A stretch of DNA of 64,000 nt. Source: Microcella sp. (GTDB taxonomy: Bacteria > Actinomycetota > Actinomycetes > Actinomycetales > Microbacteriaceae). The stretch lies in the NCBI RefSeq assembly GCF_025808395.1, contig NZ_CP075524.1, positions 2,418,001 to 2,482,000 of the forward strand, in the 5' to 3' direction. The position numbers and the translations under genes are program-made. The stretch's first letter is position 1. Each line of letters begins with the position of its first letter. Below the pieces are notes generated by a model. It did no database searches. It worked only from the letters and a program-made list of their open reading frames with translations, and had not been told where the DNA came from. Shown here one piece after another: positions 25,469 through 33,815 of the stretch.

Positions 25469-26400
25469 GCGAACAGCTCCCCGGTGAAGTTGGCGCTCGC
25501 CTCGAGGCGACCGTCGATGGTCAATCGAACCCACTGCAGGTCGAACTCGGCGGCAAGGCGCGCCGGTTCGGTCACGAAGAGCGCCGTCGCCAGCGCATCG
25601 GCTTCGAGAGCGGTCGCCGCCACGACCCACGTCGCGAGCACCTCGTCGGTCGGCCTGCCGGTCACCGCATCGACGATGTGGTGCAGGCCGTCGCCCCACG
25701 ATCGCCGCGTGATCGCCGAGGCGCAGACTGCGGCGTCGCGCACGTCGACGACGCCGATCGCCTTCGACGCATCGACGGGGCTCTCAAGCGCGACCCGGAT
25801 GCTGCGCTCACCCCGCACGCGCACATCGCCACTGGCGTCGATGAGGGTGTCGGTGACGCCGCGCTCGGCGAGCAGGTCGCCGACGATGTCGACGAGGTAT
25901 CCCTTGCCGGCGGCTCCCACGTCGAGCATCACCGGAGTGATGGCGTCGAGCTCGAGCCTCTCGGCAGTCGGGCGCAGGCTGATCGTGTCGCTCCAGCGCG
26001 GCGCTGCGACGGGCTCGCCCGAGGGCTGCAAGCGGTAGGTCGCGTCGTAGCCGAGCCGCTCGAGCGAGGCGCCGACGAGGGGGCTCAGGCGAGCATCCGT
26101 CAGGGCGAAGAGTCGCTCGTAGATCGCCATGAGCGGGCCGGCGTCGGCCGGCAGCCGATGGGTTCCGCCGGAGCGGGCGATGCGGGTGACGAGCGAGTCG
26201 TCGCGAAACCTCGACCAGTCGCGGTCGAACTGCTCGATGCGCTCGAGCACGGCGTCGAGGTCGTGCGCGGCGAGCGGCGAGCCGAGGTCGGCGCGCGGAG
26301 TGCCGGCACCCCCGACCCCGATGCGCCAGGGCGCTCCGATGGCGTCGAACTCGGTGGCGCTCACCGTCGTCGGCGCGGCGGGCTCAGCGCTCGATGGCAT
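25465..26400 (-). CDS. apbE: ApbE-family FMN transferase
   Basis: About 311 residues. ApbE enzymes use FAD to attach FMN covalently to a Thr/Ser of target proteins outside the membrane. Diagnostic segments are LDVGAAGKGYLVD, IDASGDVRV and HHIVDAVTGRPT, the last giving the metal/FAD site. No clear signal peptide or lipobox is seen, which is odd for an extracytoplasmic enzyme. ATG at 26400 overlaps the upstream lipoprotein gene by 17 nt; an in-frame ATG at 26427 is possible. Its target is almost certainly the FMN-binding lipoprotein next to it. Confidence 0.92.
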   Translation of the reverse strand: MPSSAEPAAPTTVSATEFDAIGAPWRIGVGGAGTPRADLGSPLAAHDLDAVLERIEQFDRDWSRFRDDSLVTRIARSGGTHRLPADAGPLMAIYERLFALTDARLSPLVGASLERLGYDATYRLQPSGEPVAAPRWSDTISLRPTAERLELDAITPVMLDVGAAGKGYLVDIVGDLLAERGVTDTLIDASGDVRVRGERSIRVALESPVDASKAIGVVDVRDAAVCASAITRRSWGDGLHHIVDAVTGRPTDEVLATWVVAATALEADALATALFVTEPARLAAEFDLQWVRLTIDGRLEASANFTGELFA

Positions 26401-26818
26401 CGGCCTTGATCGCGTCGAGCGCGGCACGGAAGCCGTTGCTGGTCAGCGATGAGCCGGCGACGACGGTGACATCGAGGTCATCGATGTCTTGGCCGATGAT
26501 GAGGTCGCCGATGCCGCCGGCGAAGAGGCTCTGAAAGTTGGCCGTGGTCGGGTTGTTGGGGTTTGTCGTGATCTCGACGCCGGTGACGACGTCGTTCTCG
26601 AGCTCGATCACGACGATGATGTTCTCGCTGCCGTTGGGTGATTCGTAGGTTCCGTTGGCCTGGTAGACGCCGTCTCGGTAGCTCTCGTCGACGGGTTCGG
26701 TCACCTCGGCGGCGGTCGAGCACGCGGTCAGGGTGGTGAGCAGGGCGGTGGTCGCCCCGAGGGGGGCGGCGAAGCGGGCCACGGTGGTGCGGCCGCGCGC
26801 TGTCAGGGTGCGAGTCAC
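26384..26818 (-). CDS. FMN-binding lipoprotein, ApbE substrate
   Basis: 144 residues. The N-terminus is a signal peptide with lipobox LTAC (Cys33), followed by an FMN_bind domain (YRDGVYQANGTYESPNG; VVTGVEITTNP). Near the C-terminus GSSLTSNGF fits the flavinylation motif (S/G)(A/S)(S/T)xT, with Thr126 as the expected FMN-linked residue. The mature protein should sit on the outer face of the membrane as a flavin electron carrier. GTG at 26818 has AGGAG 5 nt upstream. First gene of a three-gene operon with apbE and the RnfD-like reductase. Confidence 0.9.
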   Translation of the reverse strand: MTRTLTARGRTTVARFAAPLGATTALLTTLTACSTAAEVTEPVDESYRDGVYQANGTYESPNGSENIIVVIELENDVVTGVEITTNPNNPTTANFQSLFAGGIGDLIIGQDIDDLDVTVVAGSSLTSNGFRAALDAIKADAIER

Positions 26819-26989
26819 GGGTTCTCCTGATGTCGGTCTGCGGTGCGCTGGGCAGAGCGGGCCGGGCAGGGCACCCAGCGTGCGTTCGTGCACCACTCAG
26901 CTTGGCGTCTCTCGTTGCATATTCGCTGTGGGCGCTCGAGGGGTTTGCTGGTGCCCACGCACCCCGATCGCCGAGAAGACTTGCAATTT

Positions 26990-27016
26990 GTTTGTTCGTA
27001 AGGTGTACTAACAAAC
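26990..27016. promoter_or_regulatory. operator and -10 of the ROK regulator gene
   Basis: GTTTGTT (26990-26996) and AACAAAC (27010-27016) are perfect inverted arms separated by 13 nt, ending at the base before the ATG at 27017. A -10 TAAGGT (26999-27004) lies between them. This is the AT-rich, widely spaced symmetry seen for NagC/ROK sites, so autoregulation is likely. Confidence 0.7.
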
Positions 27017-28159
27017 ATGACAACGGATGTCGCCGGCTTCGGGCAGCGCCGGGCGCTGCGCCCCAGCACCAAACTGCTGCCCGAGCAGGCCCGCGCGCAC
27101 AACCGATCGCTCGTCTTGCAGACCCTCTACCGCAACGGTCCGCTCAGCCGGGCAGACCTCGCCCGCGAGACCCGACTCACGCGCGTCACCGTCGGCGACC
27201 TCGTCGCCGAGCTCATCGACGAGTCGCTCGCCATCGAGCTCGGCACGCGCGTCGACGGCAACCGGCCGGGCAAGCCGGCGACCCTGCTCGACCTGCACCG
27301 AGACGGCCACCGCATCGTCGGCCTCGATCTCGGCGACACCGACGTCTTCCGCGGCGCCGTGCTCGATCTCGACGGCACGATTCTGCATCGCCACGACGTG
27401 GATGCTCGCGCCCTCACCGGCGCCGCAGCGACCCGCGCTGTGCACGAGCTCGCCACGGCCCTCATCGCCCTCGCCGATCGCCCCGTGCTCGGCGTGGGCA
27501 TCGGCAGCCCCGGCGTCGTCGACCTCGATGGCACGGTGCTGAGCGCCCCGAACCGCGGCTGGCGCAACGAAGCGCTGCAGCGCGACCTGCAGCTCGCGCT
27601 CGGGGTACCCGTCATCGTCGCCAATGACGCCAATGCGGCCGTGCTCGCCGAGTTCGGCTTCGGCGGAGCATCGCGCGACCTCATGCTCGTCATGGTCGGG
27701 TACGGCGTCGGCGCCGGGCTTCTGCTCGACGGCACCCCGCACTTCGGCCCGCGTTCGGCGGCCGGTGAGATCGGCCACGTCGTCGTCGGCACCGACGGAG
27801 GCGAGCCGTGCGCGTGCGGCAAGCGCGGCTGCCTCGAGACCTGGCTCGCCGTGCCGCGGTTGCAGGCGCGCATCAGCGCGGGTGAACCCCGCGACGAGGT
27901 GCTGCGCCAAGCCGGCGAGCGCCTCGGCATCGCCCTCGCCCCCGTCGTCGGGGCCCTCGACCTCAGCGAAGTGGTGCTCTCGGGCCCCGCAGAACTGCTG
28001 GATGGACCGCTCGCCCAGGCGACGGTCGACACCCTCCGTGACCGCACGATGGAGCAATTCCACGGTGCGCTCACGGTGCGCATGACCGCGCTCGGAGCAG
28101 ACATCGTGATGCGCGGAAGCGCCGTCATGGTGCTCTCGGCGCGACTCGGAGTCTCGTAG
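27017..28159 (+). CDS. ROK-family transcriptional repressor, probable amino-sugar regulator
   Basis: 380 residues: an N-terminal winged helix (SRADLARETRLTRVTVGDLV) joined to a ROK sugar-binding domain with GLDLGDTDV, GVGIGSPGVVD and the zinc motif CACGKRGCLE. NagC-type repressors release DNA on binding an amino-sugar or its phosphate. It stands directly before an ABC importer and the nag genes in the same direction and carries an operator at its own start, so it probably controls the whole block. It should not act as a kinase, since the typical phosphate-1 DxGGT loop is altered to DLGDTD. Confidence 0.9.
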   Translation: MTTDVAGFGQRRALRPSTKLLPEQARAHNRSLVLQTLYRNGPLSRADLARETRLTRVTVGDLVAELIDESLAIELGTRVDGNRPGKPATLLDLHRDGHRIVGLDLGDTDVFRGAVLDLDGTILHRHDVDARALTGAAATRAVHELATALIALADRPVLGVGIGSPGVVDLDGTVLSAPNRGWRNEALQRDLQLALGVPVIVANDANAAVLAEFGFGGASRDLMLVMVGYGVGAGLLLDGTPHFGPRSAAGEIGHVVVGTDGGEPCACGKRGCLETWLAVPRLQARISAGEPRDEVLRQAGERLGIALAPVVGALDLSEVVLSGPAELLDGPLAQATVDTLRDRTMEQFHGALTVRMTALGADIVMRGSAVMVLSARLGVS

Positions 28160-28199
28160 CACGAGGCTCCCGCATCACCGGACGCCGGCGTTCGCCGGA

Positions 28200-28215
28200 G
28201 ACCATCGCCCTAGGA
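28200..28215 (+). repeat. 16-nt direct repeat, copy 1
   Basis: GACCATCGCCCTAGGA upstream of the binding-protein gene; an identical copy lies at 29539-29554 before the first permease gene. Both copies also follow an ACCGGACG motif. Confidence 0.7.
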
Positions 28216-28227
28216 AAGGAACACAGC

Positions 28228-29487
28228 ATGAGGAAGCTCAGCATCGTCGCGCTCGGCGCGGCGGCTGCCGTCGCCCTCGCCGGCTGTGCGACAGCAGAAG
28301 CCCCCGAGGCTTCGACTGGCGCAGAGATCCGTGTGTGGCTCGTCGGCACCGACACCCCCCAAGAGGCCCGCGACTATCTCAAGCAGACCTTCGAGGCAGA
28401 GAACCCCGGCAACACCCTGGTCATCGAAGAGCAGGCGTGGGGCGGTCTCGTCGACAAGCTCACGACGAGCCTCTCGGGCAGCGACAGCCCCGACGTCGTC
28501 GAGGTCGGCAACACGCAGGCGGCGGCCTTCACGAGCGCAGGCGCCTTTCTCGACCTGACCGACGACTTCGCCTCGCTCGGCGGCAGCGACCTGCTGCCCG
28601 GGTTCGTCGAGGCAGGCTCGTATGATGGCGCCTTCTACGCGGCGCCGTACTACTCGGGCGCTCGCGTGGTGTTCTACGACACCGCGCTCTACGACGAGCT
28701 CGGCCTGAGCGTGCCCACGACGCTCGACGAGTACGTCGCCAACGGTCAGGCCATCGCCGCGGCGAAGCCCGGAGTCTCGGGCATCTACTTCCCCGGCCAG
28801 GACTGGTACAACGCCCTGCCGTACGTGTGGGAGCACGGCGGCGACATCGCCACCTTCGAGGGCGGCGAGTGGGTTGCCGGCCTCTCGAGCCCCGAGTCGA
28901 TCGCGGGCCTGCAGATGGTGCAAGAGGTCATGACGACCGCTTCTGTCGCCCCGAAAGACGGCAACGAAGCCGAAGCGCAAGTGCCCTTCTGCGCCGGTGA
29001 GATCGGGCACCTCAGTGCGCCGAGCTGGTTCAAGTGGGCGATTCTCGCGCCCGCCGACGCCGATGCTCCCGGGTGCCCGGAGCGCGAAGCATCGCTCGGC
29101 GTCTTCGCTCTCCCCGGCCTCGACGGCGGGCCCGCGCAGGTCTTCGCCGGCGGATCGAACATCGCCGTCTCGGCCAACTCAGCGCACCCCGAGCTCGCCA
29201 AGAAGGCGCTCGCGATCATGCTGAGCGAGGGCTACCAGTCGATCATGGGCGCGGCAGGCCTCGTGCCCGCGCTCGTCTCGCTCGGCGACACGATCGGCAC
29301 CGACGCGACCGCGCAGGCGATCTCGGCGGCGGCGAGCAACGCCAAGCTGACGCCCGCGTCGCCCGCATGGGCCGAAGTCGAAGCAGCCGGCGTGCTGCAA
29401 GACTTCTTCGTTCAGATCGCGCAGGGCGGCGATGTCGCCGCGCTCGCGGCCGCCGTCGATGCCCGCATCGCCGACATTCTGAACTAG
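28228..29487 (+). CDS. sugar ABC transporter substrate-binding lipoprotein
   Basis: 419 residues, type I extracellular solute-binding protein. Signal peptide with lipobox ALAGC; mature start CATAEAPEAS. The mid-region (SGSDSPDVVEVGNTQAAAF, YAAPYYSGARVVFYD) is typical of binding proteins for oligosaccharides in the CUT1 group. Because the following genes handle N-acetylglucosamine, the ligand is probably a GlcNAc oligosaccharide such as chitobiose. ATG at 28228 has AGGAAAGGA upstream. A very stable stem-loop follows its stop. Confidence 0.93.
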   Translation: MRKLSIVALGAAAAVALAGCATAEAPEASTGAEIRVWLVGTDTPQEARDYLKQTFEAENPGNTLVIEEQAWGGLVDKLTTSLSGSDSPDVVEVGNTQAAAFTSAGAFLDLTDDFASLGGSDLLPGFVEAGSYDGAFYAAPYYSGARVVFYDTALYDELGLSVPTTLDEYVANGQAIAAAKPGVSGIYFPGQDWYNALPYVWEHGGDIATFEGGEWVAGLSSPESIAGLQMVQEVMTTASVAPKDGNEAEAQVPFCAGEIGHLSAPSWFKWAILAPADADAPGCPEREASLGVFALPGLDGGPAQVFAGGSNIAVSANSAHPELAKKALAIMLSEGYQSIMGAAGLVPALVSLGDTIGTDATAQAISAAASNAKLTPASPAWAEVEAAGVLQDFFVQIAQGGDVAALAAAVDARIADILN

Positions 29488-29499
29488 TCGCACCTCGAC

Positions 29500-29533
29500 C
29501 CGGTGGTGGCCAGTTTGCCCTGGCCACCACCGG
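29500..29533 (+). repeat. 14-bp stem-loop after the binding-protein gene
   Basis: Perfect arms CCGGTGGTGGCCAG (29500-29513) and CTGGCCACCACCGG (29520-29533), loop TTTGCC, 12 nt after the stop. No T-run follows. Such intercistronic hairpins usually protect the upstream binding-protein mRNA and lower expression of the permease genes. Confidence 0.8.
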
Positions 29534-29538
29534 ACGGT

Positions 29539-29554
29539 GACCATCGCCCTAGGA
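29539..29554 (+). repeat. 16-nt direct repeat, copy 2
   Basis: GACCATCGCCCTAGGA, identical to 28200-28215, 40 nt before the first permease gene. Confidence 0.7.
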
Positions 29555-29594
29555 CGGCGACGGCACTCGCCCAGTCTAGAAGGAGACACCCGTC

Positions 29595-30521
29595 ATGGCC
29601 CTGGCACCCACCGCCGTCGGCACGCGCCGTCGCCGCAGCGGAGCCCTCGCCCCCGCGATGCTGCTCGTGCCCACCGGCATCGTGCTGCTCGCGATCATCG
29701 GCTGGCCGCTCGTGCAGCTCATCATCATCTCGTTCCAAGAGTACGGGCGGGCCCAGGTGTTCGGGCGGCCGCCCGAGTGGGTCGGCCTGCAGAACTACAT
29801 CGACGTGCTGGGCGACTCGTTCTTCTGGGCGGTGCTCGGGCGCAGCATCCTGTTCGCCGCTGTCAATGTGGTGCTCACCATGCTGCTCGGCACGCTCGTC
29901 GCGCTGCTCATGATGCGACTGCACAAATTCTTTCGACTGCTCGTCTCGGTGGGGCTGCTGCTCGCGTGGGCGATGCCTGCCCTCACCGCCGTCGTGGTCT
30001 GGGGCTGGATGTTCGACACCCAGTACGGGGTCATCAACTATGTGCTCAGCCAAGTGCCCGGCGTCGACCTGATCGGCCACTCGTGGCTGATCGAGCCCCT
30101 GAGCTTCTTCGGTGTCGCCACCATGATCATCACCTGGCAGAGTGTGCCGTTCGTGGCCTTCACGGTCTATGCGGGCCTCACGCAAGTGCCAGACGAGGTG
30201 CTCGAGGCTGCTCAGCTCGACGGCGCGGGTGCCGTCAACCGCTTTCGCCTCATCGTCTTTCCGTACCTCAAGTCGATCTTCGTCGTCATCACCATCTTGC
30301 AGATCATCTGGGATCTCAGGGTCTTCACGCAGATCTACGCCCTGCAGGGCATCGGCGGCATTCGAGAGCAGACGAGCACGATCGGCGTGTACATCTTTCA
30401 GACCTCGCTCGGCACGGGCGACTTCGGAACAGGCGGAGCGATCGCCGTCATCTTGGTCATCATCATGATGACCATCTCGATCTACTACGTGAAGAAGTCG
30501 ATTCAAGAGGAGACACTGTGA
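29595..30521 (+). CDS. sugar ABC transporter permease, MalF-like
   Basis: 308 residues with six membrane helices. The EAA loop that contacts the ATPase reads EAAQLDGAGAVNRFRLIVFP, matching the CUT1 family consensus. ATG at 29595 has AGAAGGAG upstream. The stop overlaps the GTG of the second permease by 4 nt. Works with the binding lipoprotein and the second permease; no ATPase gene is present in this cluster. Confidence 0.94.
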   Translation: MALAPTAVGTRRRRSGALAPAMLLVPTGIVLLAIIGWPLVQLIIISFQEYGRAQVFGRPPEWVGLQNYIDVLGDSFFWAVLGRSILFAAVNVVLTMLLGTLVALLMMRLHKFFRLLVSVGLLLAWAMPALTAVVVWGWMFDTQYGVINYVLSQVPGVDLIGHSWLIEPLSFFGVATMIITWQSVPFVAFTVYAGLTQVPDEVLEAAQLDGAGAVNRFRLIVFPYLKSIFVVITILQIIWDLRVFTQIYALQGIGGIREQTSTIGVYIFQTSLGTGDFGTGGAIAVILVIIMMTISIYYVKKSIQEETL

Positions 30522-31372
30522 GCCCAGCACGCGTGCGCCGACGCCTCTGGTCGGTCATCTGGAGTGCGATCGCGGTGGTGGTCTTTCTCTGCAGCGTGTT
30601 TCCGGTCTACTGGATGGTCAACACGAGCCTGCTGCCGAACAACCTCATCAGGGGGCCGGTGCCGCACTTCTGGCCAGACGAGCTGACCTTTCGCAACTAC
30701 GAGCTCGTGCTCTTCGGCGACACTCGCGCACCCTTCCTTCCGGCGCTCGGCAACTCGCTCGCGGTGACGCTGCTGACGGTCATGATCGCGCTGCTGTTCG
30801 CCTTCTTGGCGGCGCTCGCCGTGACGCGGTTTCGCTTCAGGGGGCGCAAGGCGTTCATTCTGACGATTCTCGTGATCCAGATGATTCCGGGCGAGGCGAT
30901 GATCGTCTCGACCTTCCGGGTGCTCGACGGCTGGCAGTTGCTCAACACGATCGCCGGCCTCACGCTCGTCTACGTGGCCACCGTGCTGCCCTTCACGATC
31001 TGGACTCTGCGCGGCTTCGTCAACGGCGTGCCGATCGAGCTCGAAGAGGCTGCCATGATCGACGGCTGCACTCGCACGCAGGCGTTCTGGCGAGTCACGT
31101 TTCCGCTGCTGGCCCCCGGTCTCGTCGCCACCGGCGTCTTCGCCTTCATCCAGGCCTGGAACGAGTTCTTGCTCGCCCTCGTCGTCATGAGCCGACCCGA
31201 GATGATGACGCTGCCGGTGTGGCTGCGCACCTTCCAGCAGGCGACGCAGACCACCAACTGGGCGGCGATCATGGCGGGCTCCACGCTCATGGCCATCCCC
31301 GTCATCATCTTCTTCCTCATCGTGCAGGGGCGCATGACGAGCGGGCTCGTCGCCGGGGCGGTGAAGGGATGA
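30518..31372 (+). CDS. sugar ABC transporter permease, MalG-like
   Basis: 284 residues, six membrane helices, EAA loop LEEAAMIDGCTRTQAFWRVTFPLL. GTG at 30518 overlaps the upstream stop (GTGA) and has AGAGGAG close by; an open frame extends far upstream but is only a shadow of the first permease. Ends in a 4-nt overlap with the hexosaminidase gene. The importer presumably borrows a shared MsiK-type ATPase encoded elsewhere, as is usual for actinobacterial CUT1 systems. Confidence 0.94.
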   Translation: MSPARVRRRLWSVIWSAIAVVVFLCSVFPVYWMVNTSLLPNNLIRGPVPHFWPDELTFRNYELVLFGDTRAPFLPALGNSLAVTLLTVMIALLFAFLAALAVTRFRFRGRKAFILTILVIQMIPGEAMIVSTFRVLDGWQLLNTIAGLTLVYVATVLPFTIWTLRGFVNGVPIELEEAAMIDGCTRTQAFWRVTFPLLAPGLVATGVFAFIQAWNEFLLALVVMSRPEMMTLPVWLRTFQQATQTTNWAAIMAGSTLMAIPVIIFFLIVQGRMTSGLVAGAVKG

Positions 31373-32847
31373 CCGCGCTCAGCACCGCGCAGGTGCGCGC
31401 TCTCGCCGCCGCGACCCTGCTGCCCGGCTTCACCGGAACCTCGCTGCCCGAGTGGCTGTCTGGGCGCTTGCGCGCGGGGCTCGCCGGTGTCTGCATCTTC
31501 GGCGGCAACATCGTCTCGCGCCACCAGCTGGCCGCCCTTGTCGGCGAGATCCGCGCCGCCAATCCGCGCGCGATCATCGCGATCGATGAAGAGGGCGGCG
31601 ACGTCACACGGCTCTACTACGACGTCGGCTCGCCCTACCCCGGCAATGCCGTGCTGGGCCGTCTCGACGACGAGGCCTTCACCGAGCACGTCGCCCGCAT
31701 CGTCGGCTGGGAGCTGCGGAGAGTGGGCATCGACCTCGATCTGGCCCCAGACGCCGACGTCAACTCGAACCCCCGCAATCCGGTCATCGGCACGCGATCG
31801 TTCGGTGCCGACCCCGCTCTCGTCGCCCGGCATACTGCGGCCTGGGTGCGCGGCCTGCAATCGACCGGCGTCGCCGCGTGCGTCAAGCATTTTCCTGGCC
31901 ACGGCGACACCGAGCTCGACTCGCACCTCGCCCTGCCCGTCGTGCACGGCTCGCTCGAGGCCCTGCGCGGCCGCGAGCTCGTGCCCTTCGCCGCTGCGGT
32001 CGCGGCCGAGGCGCGCAGCATCATGACCTCACACATGCTGCTGCCCGACATCGACCCCGACCACGTGGCGACGTTCTCGAGCCGGGTGCTGCAGGGCGTG
32101 CTGCGCGGCGAGCTGGGCTTTCGAGGGCTCATCGTCACCGATGCCCTCGACATGGCGGGGGCGAGTGCAGACTCGGGCATTCCCCGTGCCGCGGTGCGCG
32201 CACTCGCCGGCGGCAGCGACCTGCTCTGCCTAGGCACCGACACCACCGCCGAGCAGCTCGACGACATCGAGGCGGCGGTCGCTGAGGCGGTCGCGAACGG
32301 TGCACTGACTGATGCTCGTCTCGCCGACGCGGCAGACCGAGTCGCCGCGCTCGCGACGGCGTCGGCCGCGCACGCCGATCGGCTGCCGGTGCCCGAGTGG
32401 GTCACGCTCGACGACGAGCCCGAGTTCGACGGCGCAGTGCTGCAGCGCGCGATCGATGTGCTGCCCGGCACCGTCGTCGGTGCCGAGAGGGTGCTCGTCG
32501 CCCTGCAGACGGTGGCGAACATCGCCGTCGGCGTCGCCCCGTGGGGCCCGGCGGCTGCCGGCGCAGACGTGCGCGGCGTGCACGACCTCGCCGCCGTCGA
32601 CGCGCTGCTGCTCGAGGTGCCGAGCGATGCGCAGCTCGTGGTGGTGGGGCAGGGCATCCACCGTCATGCCTGGACGATCGCCGCGGTCGAGCGATTGCGA
32701 CAGCACCGCACCGACACGATCGTCGTCGAGATGGGCTGGCCAGACGCCGCCGCCCTCGAGGTCGACGTGACCACGTGGGGAGCCTCGCGCGCCATGGGCG
32801 CGGCGCTGCTCGCCACGCTCGACGCACTCGCGGGCGGCACGGCATGA
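31369..32847 (+). CDS. GH3 beta-N-acetylglucosaminidase, NagZ-like
   Basis: 492 residues, no signal peptide, so cytosolic. GH3 features: IAIDEEGGDVTRL, the loop KHFPGHGDTELDSHLALP with the His-Asp dyad characteristic of NagZ-type enzymes, and nucleophile Asp in VTDALDMAGA. It should release GlcNAc from imported chito-oligosaccharides or from cell-wall GlcNAc-MurNAc fragments. The C-terminal part (from about 350) is the second GH3-associated domain. ATG at 31369 overlaps the permease stop; the kinase gene follows with another 4-nt overlap. Confidence 0.93.
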   Translation: MTALSTAQVRALAAATLLPGFTGTSLPEWLSGRLRAGLAGVCIFGGNIVSRHQLAALVGEIRAANPRAIIAIDEEGGDVTRLYYDVGSPYPGNAVLGRLDDEAFTEHVARIVGWELRRVGIDLDLAPDADVNSNPRNPVIGTRSFGADPALVARHTAAWVRGLQSTGVAACVKHFPGHGDTELDSHLALPVVHGSLEALRGRELVPFAAAVAAEARSIMTSHMLLPDIDPDHVATFSSRVLQGVLRGELGFRGLIVTDALDMAGASADSGIPRAAVRALAGGSDLLCLGTDTTAEQLDDIEAAVAEAVANGALTDARLADAADRVAALATASAAHADRLPVPEWVTLDDEPEFDGAVLQRAIDVLPGTVVGAERVLVALQTVANIAVGVAPWGPAAAGADVRGVHDLAAVDALLLEVPSDAQLVVVGQGIHRHAWTIAAVERLRQHRTDTIVVEMGWPDAAALEVDVTTWGASRAMGAALLATLDALAGGTA

Positions 32848-33815
32848 GCGCGGTGCGAAGCCCCGAGCGCGTGGGAGTCGACATCGGCGGCACGAAGACC
32901 CACGGAGTGGTGCTCGACGCGGGGGGCTCGGTCGTCGAGCAGTGGCGCAGCCCGACGGGCTTCGGGCCCGAGCAGGTCGTGGCCACCGCCGTCGCGGCCG
33001 TCGAGCGGCTCGCCGAGCTGCGCGGCATCGCCCCCCTCGACTTCGCCACCGTCGGCATCGGAATACCCGGCCGCGTCGACAGTCAGACCGGCCACGTCTC
33101 TCACGCCGTCAACCTCGGGGTCGACTCGCTCGACCTCGGCCCGCGCCTCGCCGAGCGGCTCGGCCGGCCCGTGCACGTCGAGAACGACGTCAACGCCGCG
33201 GCGCTCGGCGCCCATCACCTCGTGGCTCGACGAGAGTCGCGGTCGCTCGCGTATCTGAACCTCGGCACGGGGCTCGCCGCCGGGCTCGTGCTCGACGGCG
33301 CACTGTGGCGCGGCGCGCGCGGAGTCGCCGGAGAGATCGGGCACATTCCCGTCGACCCGAGCGGCGACGTGTGCGCGTGCGGTCAGCGGGGGTGCCTCGA
33401 GACTCTCGCCTCGGGGTCGGCACTCGCCCGCCTGTGGCCCGAAGGGTCGGTCGACGGCCGCGCCCCGCGCGCGGGCGAGCTGTTCGCGGCAGCCGAAGCG
33501 GGCGACGCGGCAGCGGTGCGCGCAGCCGAGCGCATCGTCGACAACATCGCGGCGGCCGTGCGCATTCTGGTGCTCACGGTCGACGTCGACGCGGTCGTCA
33601 TCGGGGGAGGCCTGAGCTCTCTCGGTGCGCCGTTGCTGGGCGGGGTGCGCGCGCGGCTCGCCGCCGATGCGCGCACCTCGCCGTTTCTCGCCTCGCTCGA
33701 CCTCGGCGAGCGCCTGCTGCTCGTGCCGCGCGACGTCGACGTCGCGGCCGTCGGCGCAGCGCTCGTCGGGTCGACCGCACACCCCCACCTCGAGCACGAG
33801 CCGGTGCCCGCGTGA
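32844..33815 (+). CDS. ROK-family sugar kinase, probable N-acetylglucosamine kinase
   Basis: 323 residues without a DNA-binding domain. The ATP loop GVDIGGTKTHGVVLD is intact, as are GIGIPGRVD, the GEIGHIPVDP segment and the zinc motif CACGQRGCLE. It likely phosphorylates GlcNAc (or ManNAc/glucosamine) set free by the upstream GH3 enzyme, feeding NagA and NagB. ATG at 32844 and the stop both lie in 4-nt overlaps with neighbours, which supports a single translation unit. Confidence 0.92.
   Translation: MSAVRSPERVGVDIGGTKTHGVVLDAGGSVVEQWRSPTGFGPEQVVATAVAAVERLAELRGIAPLDFATVGIGIPGRVDSQTGHVSHAVNLGVDSLDLGPRLAERLGRPVHVENDVNAAALGAHHLVARRESRSLAYLNLGTGLAAGLVLDGALWRGARGVAGEIGHIPVDPSGDVCACGQRGCLETLASGSALARLWPEGSVDGRAPRAGELFAAAEAGDAAAVRAAERIVDNIAAAVRILVLTVDVDAVVIGGGLSSLGAPLLGGVRARLAADARTSPFLASLDLGERLLLVPRDVDVAAVGAALVGSTAHPHLEHEPVPA

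Noticed and set aside
29537..30517. Open frame upstream of the second permease, overlapping the first
   Set aside because: It is an out-of-frame shadow of the MalF-like gene; GTG 30518 gives a normal MalG-like length.
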